Assembly (NCBI RefSeq): GCF_009789675.1
Contig: NZ_CP046915.1
Location: 372,001 to 436,000 of the forward strand
DNA: 64,000 bases
DNA from: Paraburkholderia acidisoli
GTDB lineage: Bacteria; Pseudomonadota; Gammaproteobacteria; Burkholderiales; Burkholderiaceae
Reading direction: 5' to 3'
Positions 26,805 through 36,618 of the stretch are shown piece after piece; the stretch's first letter is position 1, and each line of letters starts with the position of its first letter. Below the pieces are notes generated by a model that saw only the letters and a list, made by a program, of their open reading frames with translations, was not told where the DNA came from and ran no database searches. A program made the translations under genes and the position numbers.

Positions 26805-27713
26805 ATGGACAGACTTCAGGCAATGACCACCTTCGTGACCGTCGTGGAAACGGAGGGTTTTGCATCGGCGGCGCGCAAGCTCGGCGTCTCGCCTTCGGTC
26901 ATCACGCGGTTGATCACCGAACTGGAGGAACACCTGGGCGTGCGCCTTCTCACGCGAACCACGCGTGTCGTGCGCGTGACCGATGCGGGCGCAACTTTCT
27001 TCGAAGACTGCCGCCGCATTCTCGCCGACCTCGAAACCGCCGAGTCCTCGGCGGCCGGCGCGAACACCACGCCGCGCGGGCAGCTCACCGTCACCGCGCC
27101 CGCGCTGTTCGGCAAGCTGTACGTGATGCCCGTGGTGGCCGAATATCTCTCGCGCTATCCGTCCGTGAGCGCGAATTGCTGGTTTCTCGACCGCGTGGTC
27201 AATCTCGTGGACGAAGGCGCCGACGTGGCCGTCCGGATCGGCGAGTTGCCCGACTCCACCTTGCAGGCCGTCGCGGTGGGCAAGGTGCGCCGCGTGCTGT
27301 GCGCCTCGCCCGGCTACCTGCGCCGGCATGGCACGCCCACGCACCCGAAGGACCTGAACGGCCACGTCACCATTCAGGCCACGGCGCTCACGCATATTCC
27401 CGAATGGCGCTTTCGCGTCGACCGCAAGACCACGACCGTGCCCATCCAGCCGCGCCTCGTCACCACGACCAACGATTCGGCCATCGCCGCCGCGATGGAA
27501 GGCGTGGGCATCGCGCGCGTGGCGTCGTACCAGATTCCGCAGGAACTCAAGGACGGCACGCTCGAGATCGTGCTCGCCGACTACGAACTCCCGGCCTGGC
27601 CCGTGCACGTGATTCATCGCGAAGGACGGCACGTGAACCAGAAAGTGCGCGGCTTTCTCGACCTCGCCATCGAAAGACTGCGAGCGAGCGCCGCGATCTG
27701 GACCGTGGACTGA
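26805..27713 (+). CDS. LysR-type transcriptional regulator
   Basis: A 302-residue LysR protein. Residues 1-60 form the winged helix (MDRLQAMTTFVTVVETEGF...LGVSPSVITRLITELE), and the rest is a periplasmic-binding-like effector domain with 'PRGQLTVTAPALFGKLYVMP', typical of the CrgA-like subgroup. It follows the fusion gene by 46 bases on the same strand rather than being divergent, so it may be cotranscribed and regulate the unit at 24021-26758. Effector unknown. Confidence 0.93.
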   Translation: MDRLQAMTTFVTVVETEGFASAARKLGVSPSVITRLITELEEHLGVRLLTRTTRVVRVTDAGATFFEDCRRILADLETAESSAAGANTTPRGQLTVTAPALFGKLYVMPVVAEYLSRYPSVSANCWFLDRVVNLVDEGADVAVRIGELPDSTLQAVAVGKVRRVLCASPGYLRRHGTPTHPKDLNGHVTIQATALTHIPEWRFRVDRKTTTVPIQPRLVTTTNDSAIAAAMEGVGIARVASYQIPQELKDGTLEIVLADYELPAWPVHVIHREGRHVNQKVRGFLDLAIERLRASAAIWTVD

Positions 27714-27832
27714 GGACGCGCAAGGTGCGGGCGTGACCTGAAGCGAGCGCTTCCTAACCCGCGCCTCCCCGTCCGGCTTTCGTAAAGCTATACTGGGCGC
27801 CATTTCGTCTGACAAGTCGTCGGAGCGCGTCC

Positions 27833-30214
27833 ATGCGGCCCACCGTTTTCCCTTTTGCGATCGCCAAAGGCGACCGGAAACGTTTTCATGATCGCTCGCT
27901 CGATCATCAGCGGCCGCTGTCATTCGGCACGATGATGCTGTCCATCGGCGCGTATGTGCTGTTCGCCGTCGCCCGCGCGACGCTCGTGGCCGCGCCGTTT
28001 CCGCTGGCCGTGAGCGTCACCGCGCTCGTGAGTCTCGCCTTGCTCGTGATGGCCATTCCGCGCACGCACACCACGGCGCAATTCGGCCTCGTGGGCGTGT
28101 GTTACGTCGTCATCATGCAGATGGCGGCCAACGAACTCGTTGCGGGCACACTCAATCCGCTCGCGTGGATGCTGCCCGCCGTGGTGGCGATCATGGTCTG
28201 CGCCGCACCGTTGTGGCTCACGCCCGCGCATTTCATCACCGGCTCGATCTGCTATTACGCGGCCACGCTGCCGTTCTTTTTCGGCCTGCATGGCCAGCCC
28301 GAGAGTCAGGCGATCTTTCTCGTCTGGGTGGCCATTTCGTTCATGACCGCGTGCGTGTTTCATTTCGGCTTTTATCGCTTTCGCTATCGCCATTTCCAGC
28401 TCGAACAGCAACTCACTTCGCGCGCCGACACCGACCCGCTCACCGGCGTGAAGAATCGCCGCGCGTTTCTCGATGCCGCGACCGCGCGTGTCGAAGCGAG
28501 CCAGCGCGCGAAGCACGGCCTCATGCTGTTGCTCATCGACGTCGATCTCTTCAAGTCGATCAACGAGCAATTCGGTTACGGCGCGGGCGACAAGGCCTTG
28601 CAAAACGTGGCGAACGCGATCGTCGAAACGGCGCCCGTGCCTGCGCTCAGCGCGCGCATGGGCGGCGAGGAATTCGTCGTGCTCGTCGACGAGAACGCCT
28701 TGACGTCCCCCGCCGAATTCGCCGAAGCCATGCGCGCCGCGATCGCGCGCGTGCCGCGTCCTGACGGCTACGTGAGCGCCAGCATCGGCGCCGCGCGGCT
28801 CACGCCCGAGGACACCATCGCCTCGCTGCTCGAGCGCGCCGACGAAGCGCTGTTCCGCGCGCGCCAGGCCGGCCGCAACCAGGTGGCGTTCGAGCGCGGC
28901 CGCACGCTCGTGCCCGTCCGCAACACGGCATCCTCCGGCGCTGCGAGCACGCTGGCCTCGTTCGCGCCGCTCGCAGCGCCGCCGCACGATGCGTCACGAG
29001 AAGCCGCTACGCCCACGCGCTGGCGCAACGCCACGCTGGTCTCGCATTTCCAGCCGCTATGGAGCTTGCCGCGCGAAACGCTCGTGGGCGTGGAAGCGTT
29101 GCTGCGCGGCGAGGACGATGCCGGCAACCTGGTCGCGCCCGCCACGCTGTTCGCCGGACTCACGCTGGCCGAACTCGGCGAACTCGACGTGCTCTCGCAC
29201 GCCTGCCATCTGCGCAACGCGAGCGGGCGACTGCCCGCGGGCGCACGGCTTTTCCTCAACATCCTGCCGTCCACCTTCGTGCGCGCGGGCTATGAGAACG
29301 AACTCGCGCGCATGGCGGACGAAGCCGGGCTCGACCCGCGCAACATCGTGCTGGAATTGCTCGAATCCGACGATGCGAGCCCGGACGCGCTTTCGCTCGC
29401 GGCCAACCGTTATCGCGATTGCGGCTTCCTGATCGCCGTCGACGACTTCGGCGCGCGCTATTCGAATCTCGACCGGCTGCTGCGCATTCAGCCCGACCTC
29501 GTGAAACTCGACGGCGAACTCATTCGCGCGCGCAACCGGCGCTCGGGCCGGCCGCTGCTGCGCGACCTCGTGATGCTGCTGCATCAGGCCGACATCGCCG
29601 TGGTCGTGGAAGGCGTGGAAACCACCGAGGAACTGGTGCTCACCGTCGAGTCGAAAGTGGACATCGTGCAAGGCTTTCTGCTCGGCCGGCCCACGGCTTC
29701 GCTCAGCCCGCCCGCGCTCGCGCCGGCGCGTATCGACCATGCGTTCGACGTGGTGGCCGAATCGCGCAGCGTGCGCATGTGCCGCTTCGACATGATGATG
29801 CAGCCGCTGCTGGACACGCTCGCGCAGGCGGCCGCGCATGTGCGGGCCGGCATGCCCTTCGCCGGCGCGCTCGAGGAGTTGCGCGCGGGCGCCTTGTGCG
29901 TGCGCGTGTTCGCGCTGGGGCCGCTGGGGCGCCCCGCGCTGTACGAGGCCCATGGCGCGGCCAACGCGTGCGTGAACGACGGCCGCTCGGTCAGCACGGG
30001 CACGCTCGACGGCCGCTGGGATCATCGCGCGTTCTTCTGGAAGGCCGCGCGCAAACAGGGCCGCGCGATCTACTCCGGCCCGATGCTTTCGCCGCTCACG
30101 CATTGCCTGTGCATCATCGCCTCGATCGCCATCGAGATGCACGGCGAACAGATCCTGCTCGCGGCCGAACTCGACTGGGCCTCGCCGGAATTGCCGTGGC
30201 CGGAAGCAGCTTGA
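27833..30214 (+). CDS. Membrane GGDEF-EAL cyclic-di-GMP enzyme
   Basis: A 793-residue inner-membrane protein with about six helices in residues 30-190, a GGDEF domain and an EAL domain. The active site reads GGEEF, and DIDVDLF/ADTDPLTGVKNRR is intact, so cyclase activity is expected. The EAL domain keeps VEALLR, an Asn in FLNILP, ELLE, VDDFG, VKLDGEL, EGVET and VQGFLLG, the residues needed for phosphodiesterase activity. The last 170 residues are an extra domain of unclear type. Both activities could be present, with one controlled by the membrane region (inference). GGAG lies 8 bases before the start. It converges on a LysR gene. Confidence 0.92.
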   Translation: MRPTVFPFAIAKGDRKRFHDRSLDHQRPLSFGTMMLSIGAYVLFAVARATLVAAPFPLAVSVTALVSLALLVMAIPRTHTTAQFGLVGVCYVVIMQMAANELVAGTLNPLAWMLPAVVAIMVCAAPLWLTPAHFITGSICYYAATLPFFFGLHGQPESQAIFLVWVAISFMTACVFHFGFYRFRYRHFQLEQQLTSRADTDPLTGVKNRRAFLDAATARVEASQRAKHGLMLLLIDVDLFKSINEQFGYGAGDKALQNVANAIVETAPVPALSARMGGEEFVVLVDENALTSPAEFAEAMRAAIARVPRPDGYVSASIGAARLTPEDTIASLLERADEALFRARQAGRNQVAFERGRTLVPVRNTASSGAASTLASFAPLAAPPHDASREAATPTRWRNATLVSHFQPLWSLPRETLVGVEALLRGEDDAGNLVAPATLFAGLTLAELGELDVLSHACHLRNASGRLPAGARLFLNILPSTFVRAGYENELARMADEAGLDPRNIVLELLESDDASPDALSLAANRYRDCGFLIAVDDFGARYSNLDRLLRIQPDLVKLDGELIRARNRRSGRPLLRDLVMLLHQADIAVVVEGVETTEELVLTVESKVDIVQGFLLGRPTASLSPPALAPARIDHAFDVVAESRSVRMCRFDMMMQPLLDTLAQAAAHVRAGMPFAGALEELRAGALCVRVFALGPLGRPALYEAHGAANACVNDGRSVSTGTLDGRWDHRAFFWKAARKQGRAIYSGPMLSPLTHCLCIIASIAIEMHGEQILLAAELDWASPELPWPEAA

Positions 30215-30245
30215 TTTGCGCCTGATCCTCGCTCGAACTGCGCGA

Positions 30246-31187
30246 TCAGTCGAGCGGGAAGCCTTCCTTGAAGGTCGCGCGCAGATATTCGGCAAAGCGC
30301 TTCACGGCGCGCGGCACCTGCGCGCCGTACGGCCTCACCACGTGCAGTTGCGAGGCGAACGCGTCCACGGGGCGCCAGTCCGGCAGCAGCACCACCAGCT
30401 TGTTCGCGTGCAACGCAGCCTGCGCGCTGAAGTCGGGCAAGAGCGCAATGCCGAGATGTTCGAGCGCGGCGTCGCGCAACGCCTCGCTGTTGTTCGCCGA
30501 GAACGGGCCGTTGACCGTCACGCTCACGCGGGTTCTATCGGCTTTGCGCCCGGGTTTCTCGAACGACCACTGCGCCGCCCCGAGACTGCGCGGATAAAAC
30601 AGGCAGTCGTGCTGCGCGAGGTCGTCGGGGCTTTGCGGCGTGCCGCGCTGTTTCAGGTACGTGCGCGTCGCGACGATCACCGAACGCGTCTCGCACAACT
30701 TCCAGGCCACGTGCGTTTCGGGCACCTGCGCGCTATGGCGGATCGCCAGATCGAAGCCTTCGCTCGCGATGGACGTGAGGCGGTCGGAGAGTTCGAGCTG
30801 CACGCGCACTTCGGGATTCGCCCGCGAGAATGCCGCAAGACGCGGCACCAGTTGCTGCCGCGCGAACGCCACCGGCGCGGTCACGCGCACCGTGCCGCGC
30901 GCGACGTCGGCCATTTCGCGCACGCTCGCAAAACTCTCGGCAATGCGGTCGAATTCCGCCCGGGTTTCCTCCACGAGACGCTGTCCCGCCTCCGTGAAGC
31001 GCACACTGCGCGTGGTGCGCTGCACCAGCGCGACACCCGCCACGCGCTCCAGTTCCGCGATGCGCTGGCTCATGGCGGCCTTGCTCACGCCGAGCCGCGC
31101 GGCGGCCGCCGTATAACTGCCCTGGGCGGCAAGCACGTTGAGCCAGTGCAGATGCGTCCAGAGTGCTTCGATTCGCTGCGTATCCAC
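30246..31187 (-). CDS. LysR-type transcriptional regulator, divergent from mmsA
   Basis: A 313-residue LysR protein with helix-turn-helix AARLGVSKAAMSQRIAELE and an effector domain containing 'ARGTVRVTAPVAFARQQLVP'. The start is GTG at 31187, with GAGGA about 9 bases upstream; no ATG fits. It is transcribed away from the methylmalonate-semialdehyde dehydrogenase gene, and the 181-base gap carries two dyads. The classical divergent layout suggests that it controls mmsA, but the inducer is unknown. Confidence 0.93.
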   Translation of the reverse strand: MDTQRIEALWTHLHWLNVLAAQGSYTAAAARLGVSKAAMSQRIAELERVAGVALVQRTTRSVRFTEAGQRLVEETRAEFDRIAESFASVREMADVARGTVRVTAPVAFARQQLVPRLAAFSRANPEVRVQLELSDRLTSIASEGFDLAIRHSAQVPETHVAWKLCETRSVIVATRTYLKQRGTPQSPDDLAQHDCLFYPRSLGAAQWSFEKPGRKADRTRVSVTVNGPFSANNSEALRDAALEHLGIALLPDFSAQAALHANKLVVLLPDWRPVDAFASQLHVVRPYGAQVPRAVKRFAEYLRATFKEGFPLD

Positions 31188-31220
31188 GGGTGATAGTCCT
31201 CGCTGAAATCGCGCTCGATA

Positions 31221-31271
31221 CTAGCATCTTTCACCGCTAGAACCGGCGATTGTTCACATCGGCAAACAATC
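31221..31271. promoter_or_regulatory. Two dyads in the LysR-mmsA divergent promoter region
   Basis: CTAGC-N10-GCTAG lies at 31221-31240, and GATTGTT-N10-AACAATC lies at 31248-31271. The second contains the T-N11-A-like spacing usual for LysR sites. Both sit between the LysR start and the mmsA start, where an autoregulatory and activating site pair is expected. Confidence 0.6.
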
Positions 31272-31368
31272 AATTCAGCGCCCATGGCTTTGCCAGCGCT
31301 CGCGCGCTTCGTACACTGCGAGTCACGACATTGCGCTCACGCGATTTTGCACACGAGGAGAAGAGGAC

Positions 31369-32880
31369 ATGCAGGCTTATACCGATTCGGCGGACGTGGT
31401 TCATTACATCGGCGGCAAGATCGCGCGCGGCGCGGGCGACCGCACGCAGGCCGTGTTCAACCCGGCCACGGGCGCCGTGGCGCGCCGGCTCGTGCTGGGC
31501 GAAGCGGCCGACGTGAATAGCGCCGTCGCCGCCGCGAAGGCCGCGTTCCCCGCATGGCGCGACACGCCGCCCATTCGCCGCGCGCGCGTCATGCTGCGCT
31601 TCCTCGAACTGATGAACCGCCACAAGGACGAACTCGCCGCCATCATCACGGCCGAGCACGGCAAGGTGTTCGCCGACGCGCAGGGCGAGGTCGCGCGCGG
31701 CATCGACGTGATCGAATTCGCCTGCGGCATTCCGCAGTTGCTCAAGGGCGATTACACCGAACAGGTTTCCACGGGCATGGACAACTGGACCGTGCGCCAG
31801 CCGCTGGGCGTGGTGGCGGGCATCACGCCGTTCAATTTCCCGTGCATGGTGCCGTGCTGGATGTTCCCGGTCGCGCTCGCGGCGGGTTGCACGTTCGTGC
31901 TCAAGCCGAGCGAGCGCGATCCGTCGGCCTCGCTGTTCATGGCGAAGCTGCTCACGGAAGCGGGCCTGCCCGACGGCGTGTTCAACGTCGTGCAGGGCGA
32001 CAAGATCGTGGTGGACGCGCTGCTCGAACATCGCGACGTGAAGGCCGTGAGCTTCGTGGGCTCCACGCCCATCGCGAACTACATCTACGAAACCGGCGCG
32101 AAGCACGGCAAGCGCGTGCAGGCGCTGGGCGGCGCGAAGAACCACATGGTTGTGATGCCCGACGCCGACATCGAGCAAGCCGTGGATGCGCTGATCGGCG
32201 CGGGCTACGGTTCGGCGGGCGAGCGCTGCATGGCGATCTCGGTGGCCGTGCTGGTGGGCGACGTCGCCGACAAGATCGTGCCGCGCCTCGCCGAACGCGC
32301 CCGCGCGCTGATCGTGAAAAACGGCATGGAAGCCGACGCCGAAATGGGCCCGATCGTCACGCAGCAGGCGCTGGAGCGTATCGAGGGCTATATCGCCACG
32401 GGCGTGGCGGAAGGCGCGACGCTGGTGGTCGACGGGCGCGGCCTGAGCGTGCCCGGCCACGAGAACGGCTTCTTCACGGGCGGCACGCTGTTCGATCACG
32501 TCACGCCCGCAATGCGCATCTACAAGGAAGAGATCTTCGGACCGGTGCTCGCGTGCGTGCGGGCAAAGGACTTTGCCGAAGCCGTGCAACTCATCAACGA
32601 TCACGAGTTCGGCAACGGCGTGGCGTGCTTCACGCGCGACGGCAACGTGGCGCGCGAGTTCGGCCGCCAGATCGAAGTGGGCATGGTGGGCATCAACGTG
32701 CCGATTCCGGTGCCGATGGCGTGGCACGGCTTCGGCGGCTGGAAGCGCAGCCTGTTCGGCGACATGCACGCGTACGGCGAGGAAGGCGTGCGCTTCTACA
32801 CGAAGCAGAAGTCCATCATGCAGCGCTGGCCCGAGAGCACCGAGAAGGGCGCCGAGTTCACGATGCCGGTGGCGAAGTGA
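31369..32880 (+). CDS. mmsA: CoA-acylating methylmalonate-semialdehyde dehydrogenase
   Basis: A 503-residue aldehyde dehydrogenase. It converts methylmalonate semialdehyde or malonate semialdehyde with CoA and NAD to propionyl- or acetyl-CoA, in valine, thymine and inositol breakdown. The nucleophile is the Cys of GERCMAIS; family-specific text includes '[19 protein letters not shown]' and '[19 protein letters not shown]'. GAGGAC lies before the ATG. No other valine-catabolic gene (mmsB, acyl-CoA dehydrogenase of mmsA clusters) adjoins it, which is slightly unusual. Regulation by the divergent LysR gene is likely. Confidence 0.93.
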   Translation: MQAYTDSADVVHYIGGKIARGAGDRTQAVFNPATGAVARRLVLGEAADVNSAVAAAKAAFPAWRDTPPIRRARVMLRFLELMNRHKDELAAIITAEHGKVFADAQGEVARGIDVIEFACGIPQLLKGDYTEQVSTGMDNWTVRQPLGVVAGITPFNFPCMVPCWMFPVALAAGCTFVLKPSERDPSASLFMAKLLTEAGLPDGVFNVVQGDKIVVDALLEHRDVKAVSFVGSTPIANYIYETGAKHGKRVQALGGAKNHMVVMPDADIEQAVDALIGAGYGSAGERCMAISVAVLVGDVADKIVPRLAERARALIVKNGMEADAEMGPIVTQQALERIEGYIATGVAEGATLVVDGRGLSVPGHENGFFTGGTLFDHVTPAMRIYKEEIFGPVLACVRAKDFAEAVQLINDHEFGNGVACFTRDGNVAREFGRQIEVGMVGINVPIPVPMAWHGFGGWKRSLFGDMHAYGEEGVRFYTKQKSIMQRWPESTEKGAEFTMPVAK

Positions 32881-32900
32881 TGCTCGCGCTCACGCGAGCA
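32881..32900. other. Stem-loop at the mmsA / reductase convergent junction
   Basis: TGCTCGCG and CGCGAGCA form a perfect 8-base stem with a 4-base loop. It starts immediately after the mmsA stop and contains the stop codon of the opposing gene. No T-run follows, so termination here would not be of the classical kind. Confidence 0.5.
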
Positions 32901-34182
32901 GGCTCTTGAGCTTGACGGCGGCGTCCGCCAGCACGGCGGGCGCCGCCGTCACCTCGCGCTCCACCAGCATGCGCGCCACGCGCATCTCTTTCGCGAGGGC
33001 ATTCGCTGGACCGAAACCGCTCGCCGCAACCAGGCGCGGTACGTGGCCGTCATGGCCGGCGCGGCGCTCATCGGCGAAATCAAAGCGGATCTGCGTGTTG
33101 CCGTCGAGCGCTCGCACCACGGTCTGCCGCGCCAGCGCGGGCTCGCCCGCCACCTGCAGCTGATGGTCGTACTGGTCCGACCAGAACCACGGCAATTCTC
33201 GATATACCTCGCGCGCACCGAGCAGATTGTGCGCGGCCACGCGCGCCTGGGTTTCGGCGTTGTGCCACGTTTCCTGGCGCAGGCGATGCGCACCGAAGCG
33301 GCTCGGAAACACGGCCACGTCGCCGGCCGCGTAGATGCCGGGCGCGGACGTCTGCAAGGTTTCGTCGACAAGAATGCCGCGCTCCACCGCCAGCCCCGCC
33401 GCGCGCGCGATCTCGTCGGCGGGCTCGATGCCAATGCCGACCACCACCGTGTCGGCCTCGACCGAATCGGCGGACTCGCCACTGCCGTGCAAAACCGCGA
33501 GCGCGCCGTTCGCGTGCGCCTCGATCGCCTGCACGGCGGCTCCCAGCACGATGCGCACGCCGTTACGCGCGTGCAGCGCGTGGACCTGCGCGGCGAGTGC
33601 CTCGGGCACCGCGCGGCCCAGCAGGCGCGGGCCGCCTTCGATCACCGTCACTTCGCAACCGCGCGAACGCGCCGACGCCGCGACTTCGAGGCCGATGAAA
33701 CCGCCGCCCACGACCGCGAGGCGCGCGCCCGGCGCGAGGCGTGGCGCGATGGCGGCCGCGTCGTCGAGCGTACGCAGATACAGCACGCGAGCGCTCGCCG
33801 CGGCCGAAACGGGCACGGCGAGCCGCCGGACGTGGCCACCCGTGGCGAGCAGCAGCGCTTCGTAGTCCAGGTGGGCGACGTGGGCCAGCATGCCGCCCGT
33901 GTCCAGCGTGAGCGTGCGCCGCGCGGGGTCGAGCGCGAGCACGCGGGCATGCAGGCGCTCGATATGGTCGTCGCGCCAGGCCTGCGGCGCGCGCAACGCG
34001 CATTGCTGCGCCGCGCGCTCGCCGGTGAGCAGGCCTTTCGAGAGCGGCGGCCGCTCGTACGGCCAGTGCGGCTCGGCGCCCACCAGCACGATGCGTCCTT
34101 GCCACCCGGCCTCGCGCAGCGCCTGCGCGGCGCGTCCGCCCACGTGTCCCGCGCCGACGATCGCCATCGCCCGTTGCGTCAT
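32890..34182 (-). CDS. FAD-dependent ferredoxin/rubredoxin reductase-type oxidoreductase
   Basis: A 430-residue flavoprotein of the BphA4/rubredoxin reductase class, which passes electrons from NAD(P)H to a ferredoxin. It has an N-terminal FAD site (AIVGAGHVGGRAAQALREAG), an internal dinucleotide site (LAVVGGGFIGLEVAASARSR), and the FAD-contact motif YAAGDVAVFPS; the C-terminal reductase domain follows. The ATG at 34182 has GAGGAG 6 bases upstream. No oxygenase or ferredoxin partner is adjacent, so its redox partner is unknown. A related module fused to a Rieske domain occurs at 54204. Confidence 0.88.
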   Translation of the reverse strand: MTQRAMAIVGAGHVGGRAAQALREAGWQGRIVLVGAEPHWPYERPPLSKGLLTGERAAQQCALRAPQAWRDDHIERLHARVLALDPARRTLTLDTGGMLAHVAHLDYEALLLATGGHVRRLAVPVSAAASARVLYLRTLDDAAAIAPRLAPGARLAVVGGGFIGLEVAASARSRGCEVTVIEGGPRLLGRAVPEALAAQVHALHARNGVRIVLGAAVQAIEAHANGALAVLHGSGESADSVEADTVVVGIGIEPADEIARAAGLAVERGILVDETLQTSAPGIYAAGDVAVFPSRFGAHRLRQETWHNAETQARVAAHNLLGAREVYRELPWFWSDQYDHQLQVAGEPALARQTVVRALDGNTQIRFDFADERRAGHDGHVPRLVAASGFGPANALAKEMRVARMLVEREVTAAPAVLADAAVKLKSLLA

Positions 34183-34384
34183 GTTGCGCTCCTCATGGCC
34201 GAACATGGCTTCACGATAGGCCGCGCGCCCGAGGCGCTCAACGCGAATCGTGATGAAATTTCGTCAGCGCGCGGCAACGGCAGGCGATTTCCGTGACGTG
34301 CCGAATCGCTCAGGCGCCTGCCCGCCTGCGCCCATCCGCTAAAATCCCGCCTTTCTTTCGTTTTCGCTCATCCGCCGCTTCCCG

Positions 34385-35791
34385 ATGCAAGCCCCCGATT
34401 CCCGCACCACCCAGCCCGCCGCCCTTCAAGATCACGACAGCGATCACAACAGCGAACCGGTCCACGACCTCGTCTACGGTCCCGACGACCGCCCCGCGCC
34501 CACGGTCGCCTTCGTGGCCGCGCTTCAGCATTTGCTGGCGATCCTCGTGCCGATCGTCACGCCCGGCCTGCTGATCTGCCAGGCGATCGGCGTGTCGAGC
34601 CGCGACACCACGCTGATCGTCTCCATGTCGCTCGTGATTTCCGGCATCGCGACCTTTTTGCAGTGCAAGCGCTTCGGCCCACTCGGCGCCGGTCTGCTGA
34701 TCGTGCAGGGCACGAGCTTCAACTTCGTGGGGCCGCTCATCGCGGGCGGCAGTCTGATGGTGAAGCAAGGCACGCCGGTCGAAACGGTCATGGCGGCGAT
34801 TTTCGGGGTGGTGATCGCCGGTTCGTTCGTGGAAATGGGCGTGTCGCGCATCCTGCCGTTCGTGAAACGGCTCATCACGCCGCTCGTGACGGGCATCGTC
34901 GTCCTGCTGATCGGGCTCACGCTCATCAAGGTCGGCCTGATCAGCATGGGCGGCGGCTACGGCGCCATCGCCAAGGGCAATTTCGCGAGCGTGCAGAACC
35001 TCACGCTGTCTTGCCTCGTGCTTGGCACGATCGTCGTGCTCAACCGCGTGCCCGTGGTGTGGGTGCGCAGCACGGCGCTGGTGATCGCGCTCGCGCTCGG
35101 CTATCTCGTCGCGGGCCTGATGGGGCGGCTCGATTTCACCGGCGCGCGCGAAGCCGCGTTGTTTCAGATTCCGACCCCGCTGCACTTTGGCATCGGTTTT
35201 TCGTGGGCGCTGTTCGTGCCGATGCTGATCATTTATCTCGTCACCTCGCTCGAAGCCATCGGCGACGTGACCGCGACCAGCAAGATCTCGAAGCAACCCG
35301 TGGAAGGTCCGCTGTGGATGCGGCGCATCAAGGGCGGCGTGCTCGTGAACGGCGCGAATTCACTGCTCGCAGGCGTGTTCAACACGTTTCCGAGTTCGGT
35401 GTTCGCGCAGAACAACGGCGTTATCCAGCTCACTGGCATTGCGAGCCGTCACGTAGGCCTCTGGATCGCGGCCATGCTCGTGGTGCTCGGTCTCTTTCCG
35501 CCCGTGGCGGGCGTACTGCAAGCGGTGCCCGAGCCCGTGCTCGGCGGCGCGGCCATGGTGATGTTCGGCGCGGTGGCGGCATCGGGCATCAATATCCTGG
35601 CGGGCACGCGGCTCGACCGCCGGGCGTTGCTCATCATCGCCGTTTCCCTGGCACTGGGTCTGGGTGTTTCGCAGGTGCCTGAAATTCTCGTGAGCCTGCC
35701 GCATGCGCTCAAGAACGTGCTCGAATCGGGCGTGGCAACCGGCGGCATTTGCGCGCTGCTGATGAACTGGTTCTTGCCCGAAAAGCGCTAA
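34385..35791 (+). CDS. NCS2-family xanthine/uracil-type permease
   Basis: A 468-residue membrane protein of the nucleobase-ascorbate transporter family with about 12-14 helices. It opens with a soluble His/Asp-rich N-terminal tail, then 'LQHLLAILVPIVTPGLLICQ'. The signature motif appears as FAQNNGVIQLTGIASRHVG, with Gln, Asn and Gly in place. Closest in pattern to proton-coupled xanthine/urate permeases (XanP/PbuX), but the purine specificity cannot be fixed from sequence. It is monocistronic between the divergent reductase and the convergent small secreted-protein gene. Confidence 0.9.
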   Translation: MQAPDSRTTQPAALQDHDSDHNSEPVHDLVYGPDDRPAPTVAFVAALQHLLAILVPIVTPGLLICQAIGVSSRDTTLIVSMSLVISGIATFLQCKRFGPLGAGLLIVQGTSFNFVGPLIAGGSLMVKQGTPVETVMAAIFGVVIAGSFVEMGVSRILPFVKRLITPLVTGIVVLLIGLTLIKVGLISMGGGYGAIAKGNFASVQNLTLSCLVLGTIVVLNRVPVVWVRSTALVIALALGYLVAGLMGRLDFTGAREAALFQIPTPLHFGIGFSWALFVPMLIIYLVTSLEAIGDVTATSKISKQPVEGPLWMRRIKGGVLVNGANSLLAGVFNTFPSSVFAQNNGVIQLTGIASRHVGLWIAAMLVVLGLFPPVAGVLQAVPEPVLGGAAMVMFGAVAASGINILAGTRLDRRALLIIAVSLALGLGVSQVPEILVSLPHALKNVLESGVATGGICALLMNWFLPEKR

Positions 35792-35991
35792 GAAGCAGGC
35801 GGACGATGGCGCGCGTCATGGCCTGATACACCATGGCGCGCGACCCGCTGAAGCGAGATGTCGATACACAATCAAACCGGCTGATCCGGCAACATCGTTT
35901 CGGATGCCGAATCAACCGGTAGTCAGACCACTCCGTCAGGCCACGCCAGGTGGCAAACTTACCTGGGCGAACGAGGCGCCCTCATCGCCCC

Positions 35992-36360
35992 TCATTGACC
36001 GTTGCTGCCGCCATTCATGGTGCCGTTGTTCATGGTGCCGTTCGGCGACATTGTCGAGTTGCCCCGCATCGACGAGCCCCGCGCGGGAGCCGGCGCCGCG
36101 CCCGTTCCCGTGCCCGCACCGCCGCCCATGGCCGCCGTGCCTGGCGAGCCGTAGCCGCTGTCCGCGCCGCCGTTCATGTTCTGCGCCGGTCGCGCGGTGT
36201 TCACGCCGCCCGCGCCGCCCGCCGTGCCGCCGCCCGCGCCCACGCCGTTGCTACCGCCCATCGCGCCGCCGCCCGCGCCGCCCGCGGACTGGGCAAACGT
36301 CATTGCGGAACACGTCGCCAGAGCGACCCCTGCCAGCACACGCTTCATCGATCCGTTCAT
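35992..36360 (-). CDS. Small Gly-rich secreted protein
   Basis: A 122-residue protein with a signal peptide (KRVLAGVALATCSAMTFAQS, cleavage likely after FAQ) and a mature part made of Gly, Ala, Asn, Met and Ser with repeated GGAGG and NGTMN-type runs. It has no recognisable domain and is probably disordered in the periplasm or outside the cell. AAGGAG precedes the ATG at 36360. The protein at 43612-43917 has the same overall design. Confidence 0.68.
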   Translation of the reverse strand: MNGSMKRVLAGVALATCSAMTFAQSAGGAGGGAMGGSNGVGAGGGTAGGAGGVNTARPAQNMNGGADSGYGSPGTAAMGGGAGTGTGAAPAPARGSSMRGNSTMSPNGTMNNGTMNGGSNGQ

Positions 36361-36618
36361 GTCGATCTCCTTGAGTTCGGGTGGATGGAACTGCGGCGTG
36401 GCGCTGGTGCTTCGCCACGCCCCACGCCTCGTTCATCACGCAAGCGCCATACCGCGCCAGGGCATCGCTGAGCGCGGCTTCCAGGCGCCCAATGCCAAGG
36501 CACCCTTCGCGCCCCGACATCAGCCGATATTGCGTGCGATGCGCGGCATCCGTCTTGCGGGACGATGACCACGAAGTTGCCGTTCAACGTTGACACTCAT
36601 TTAACGGAGGAAATCGCC

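Noticed and set aside
35800..35850. Repeated ATGGCGCGCG near the permease end
   Set aside because: Direct, not inverted; common sequence in this GC-rich DNA, and no T-run follows.
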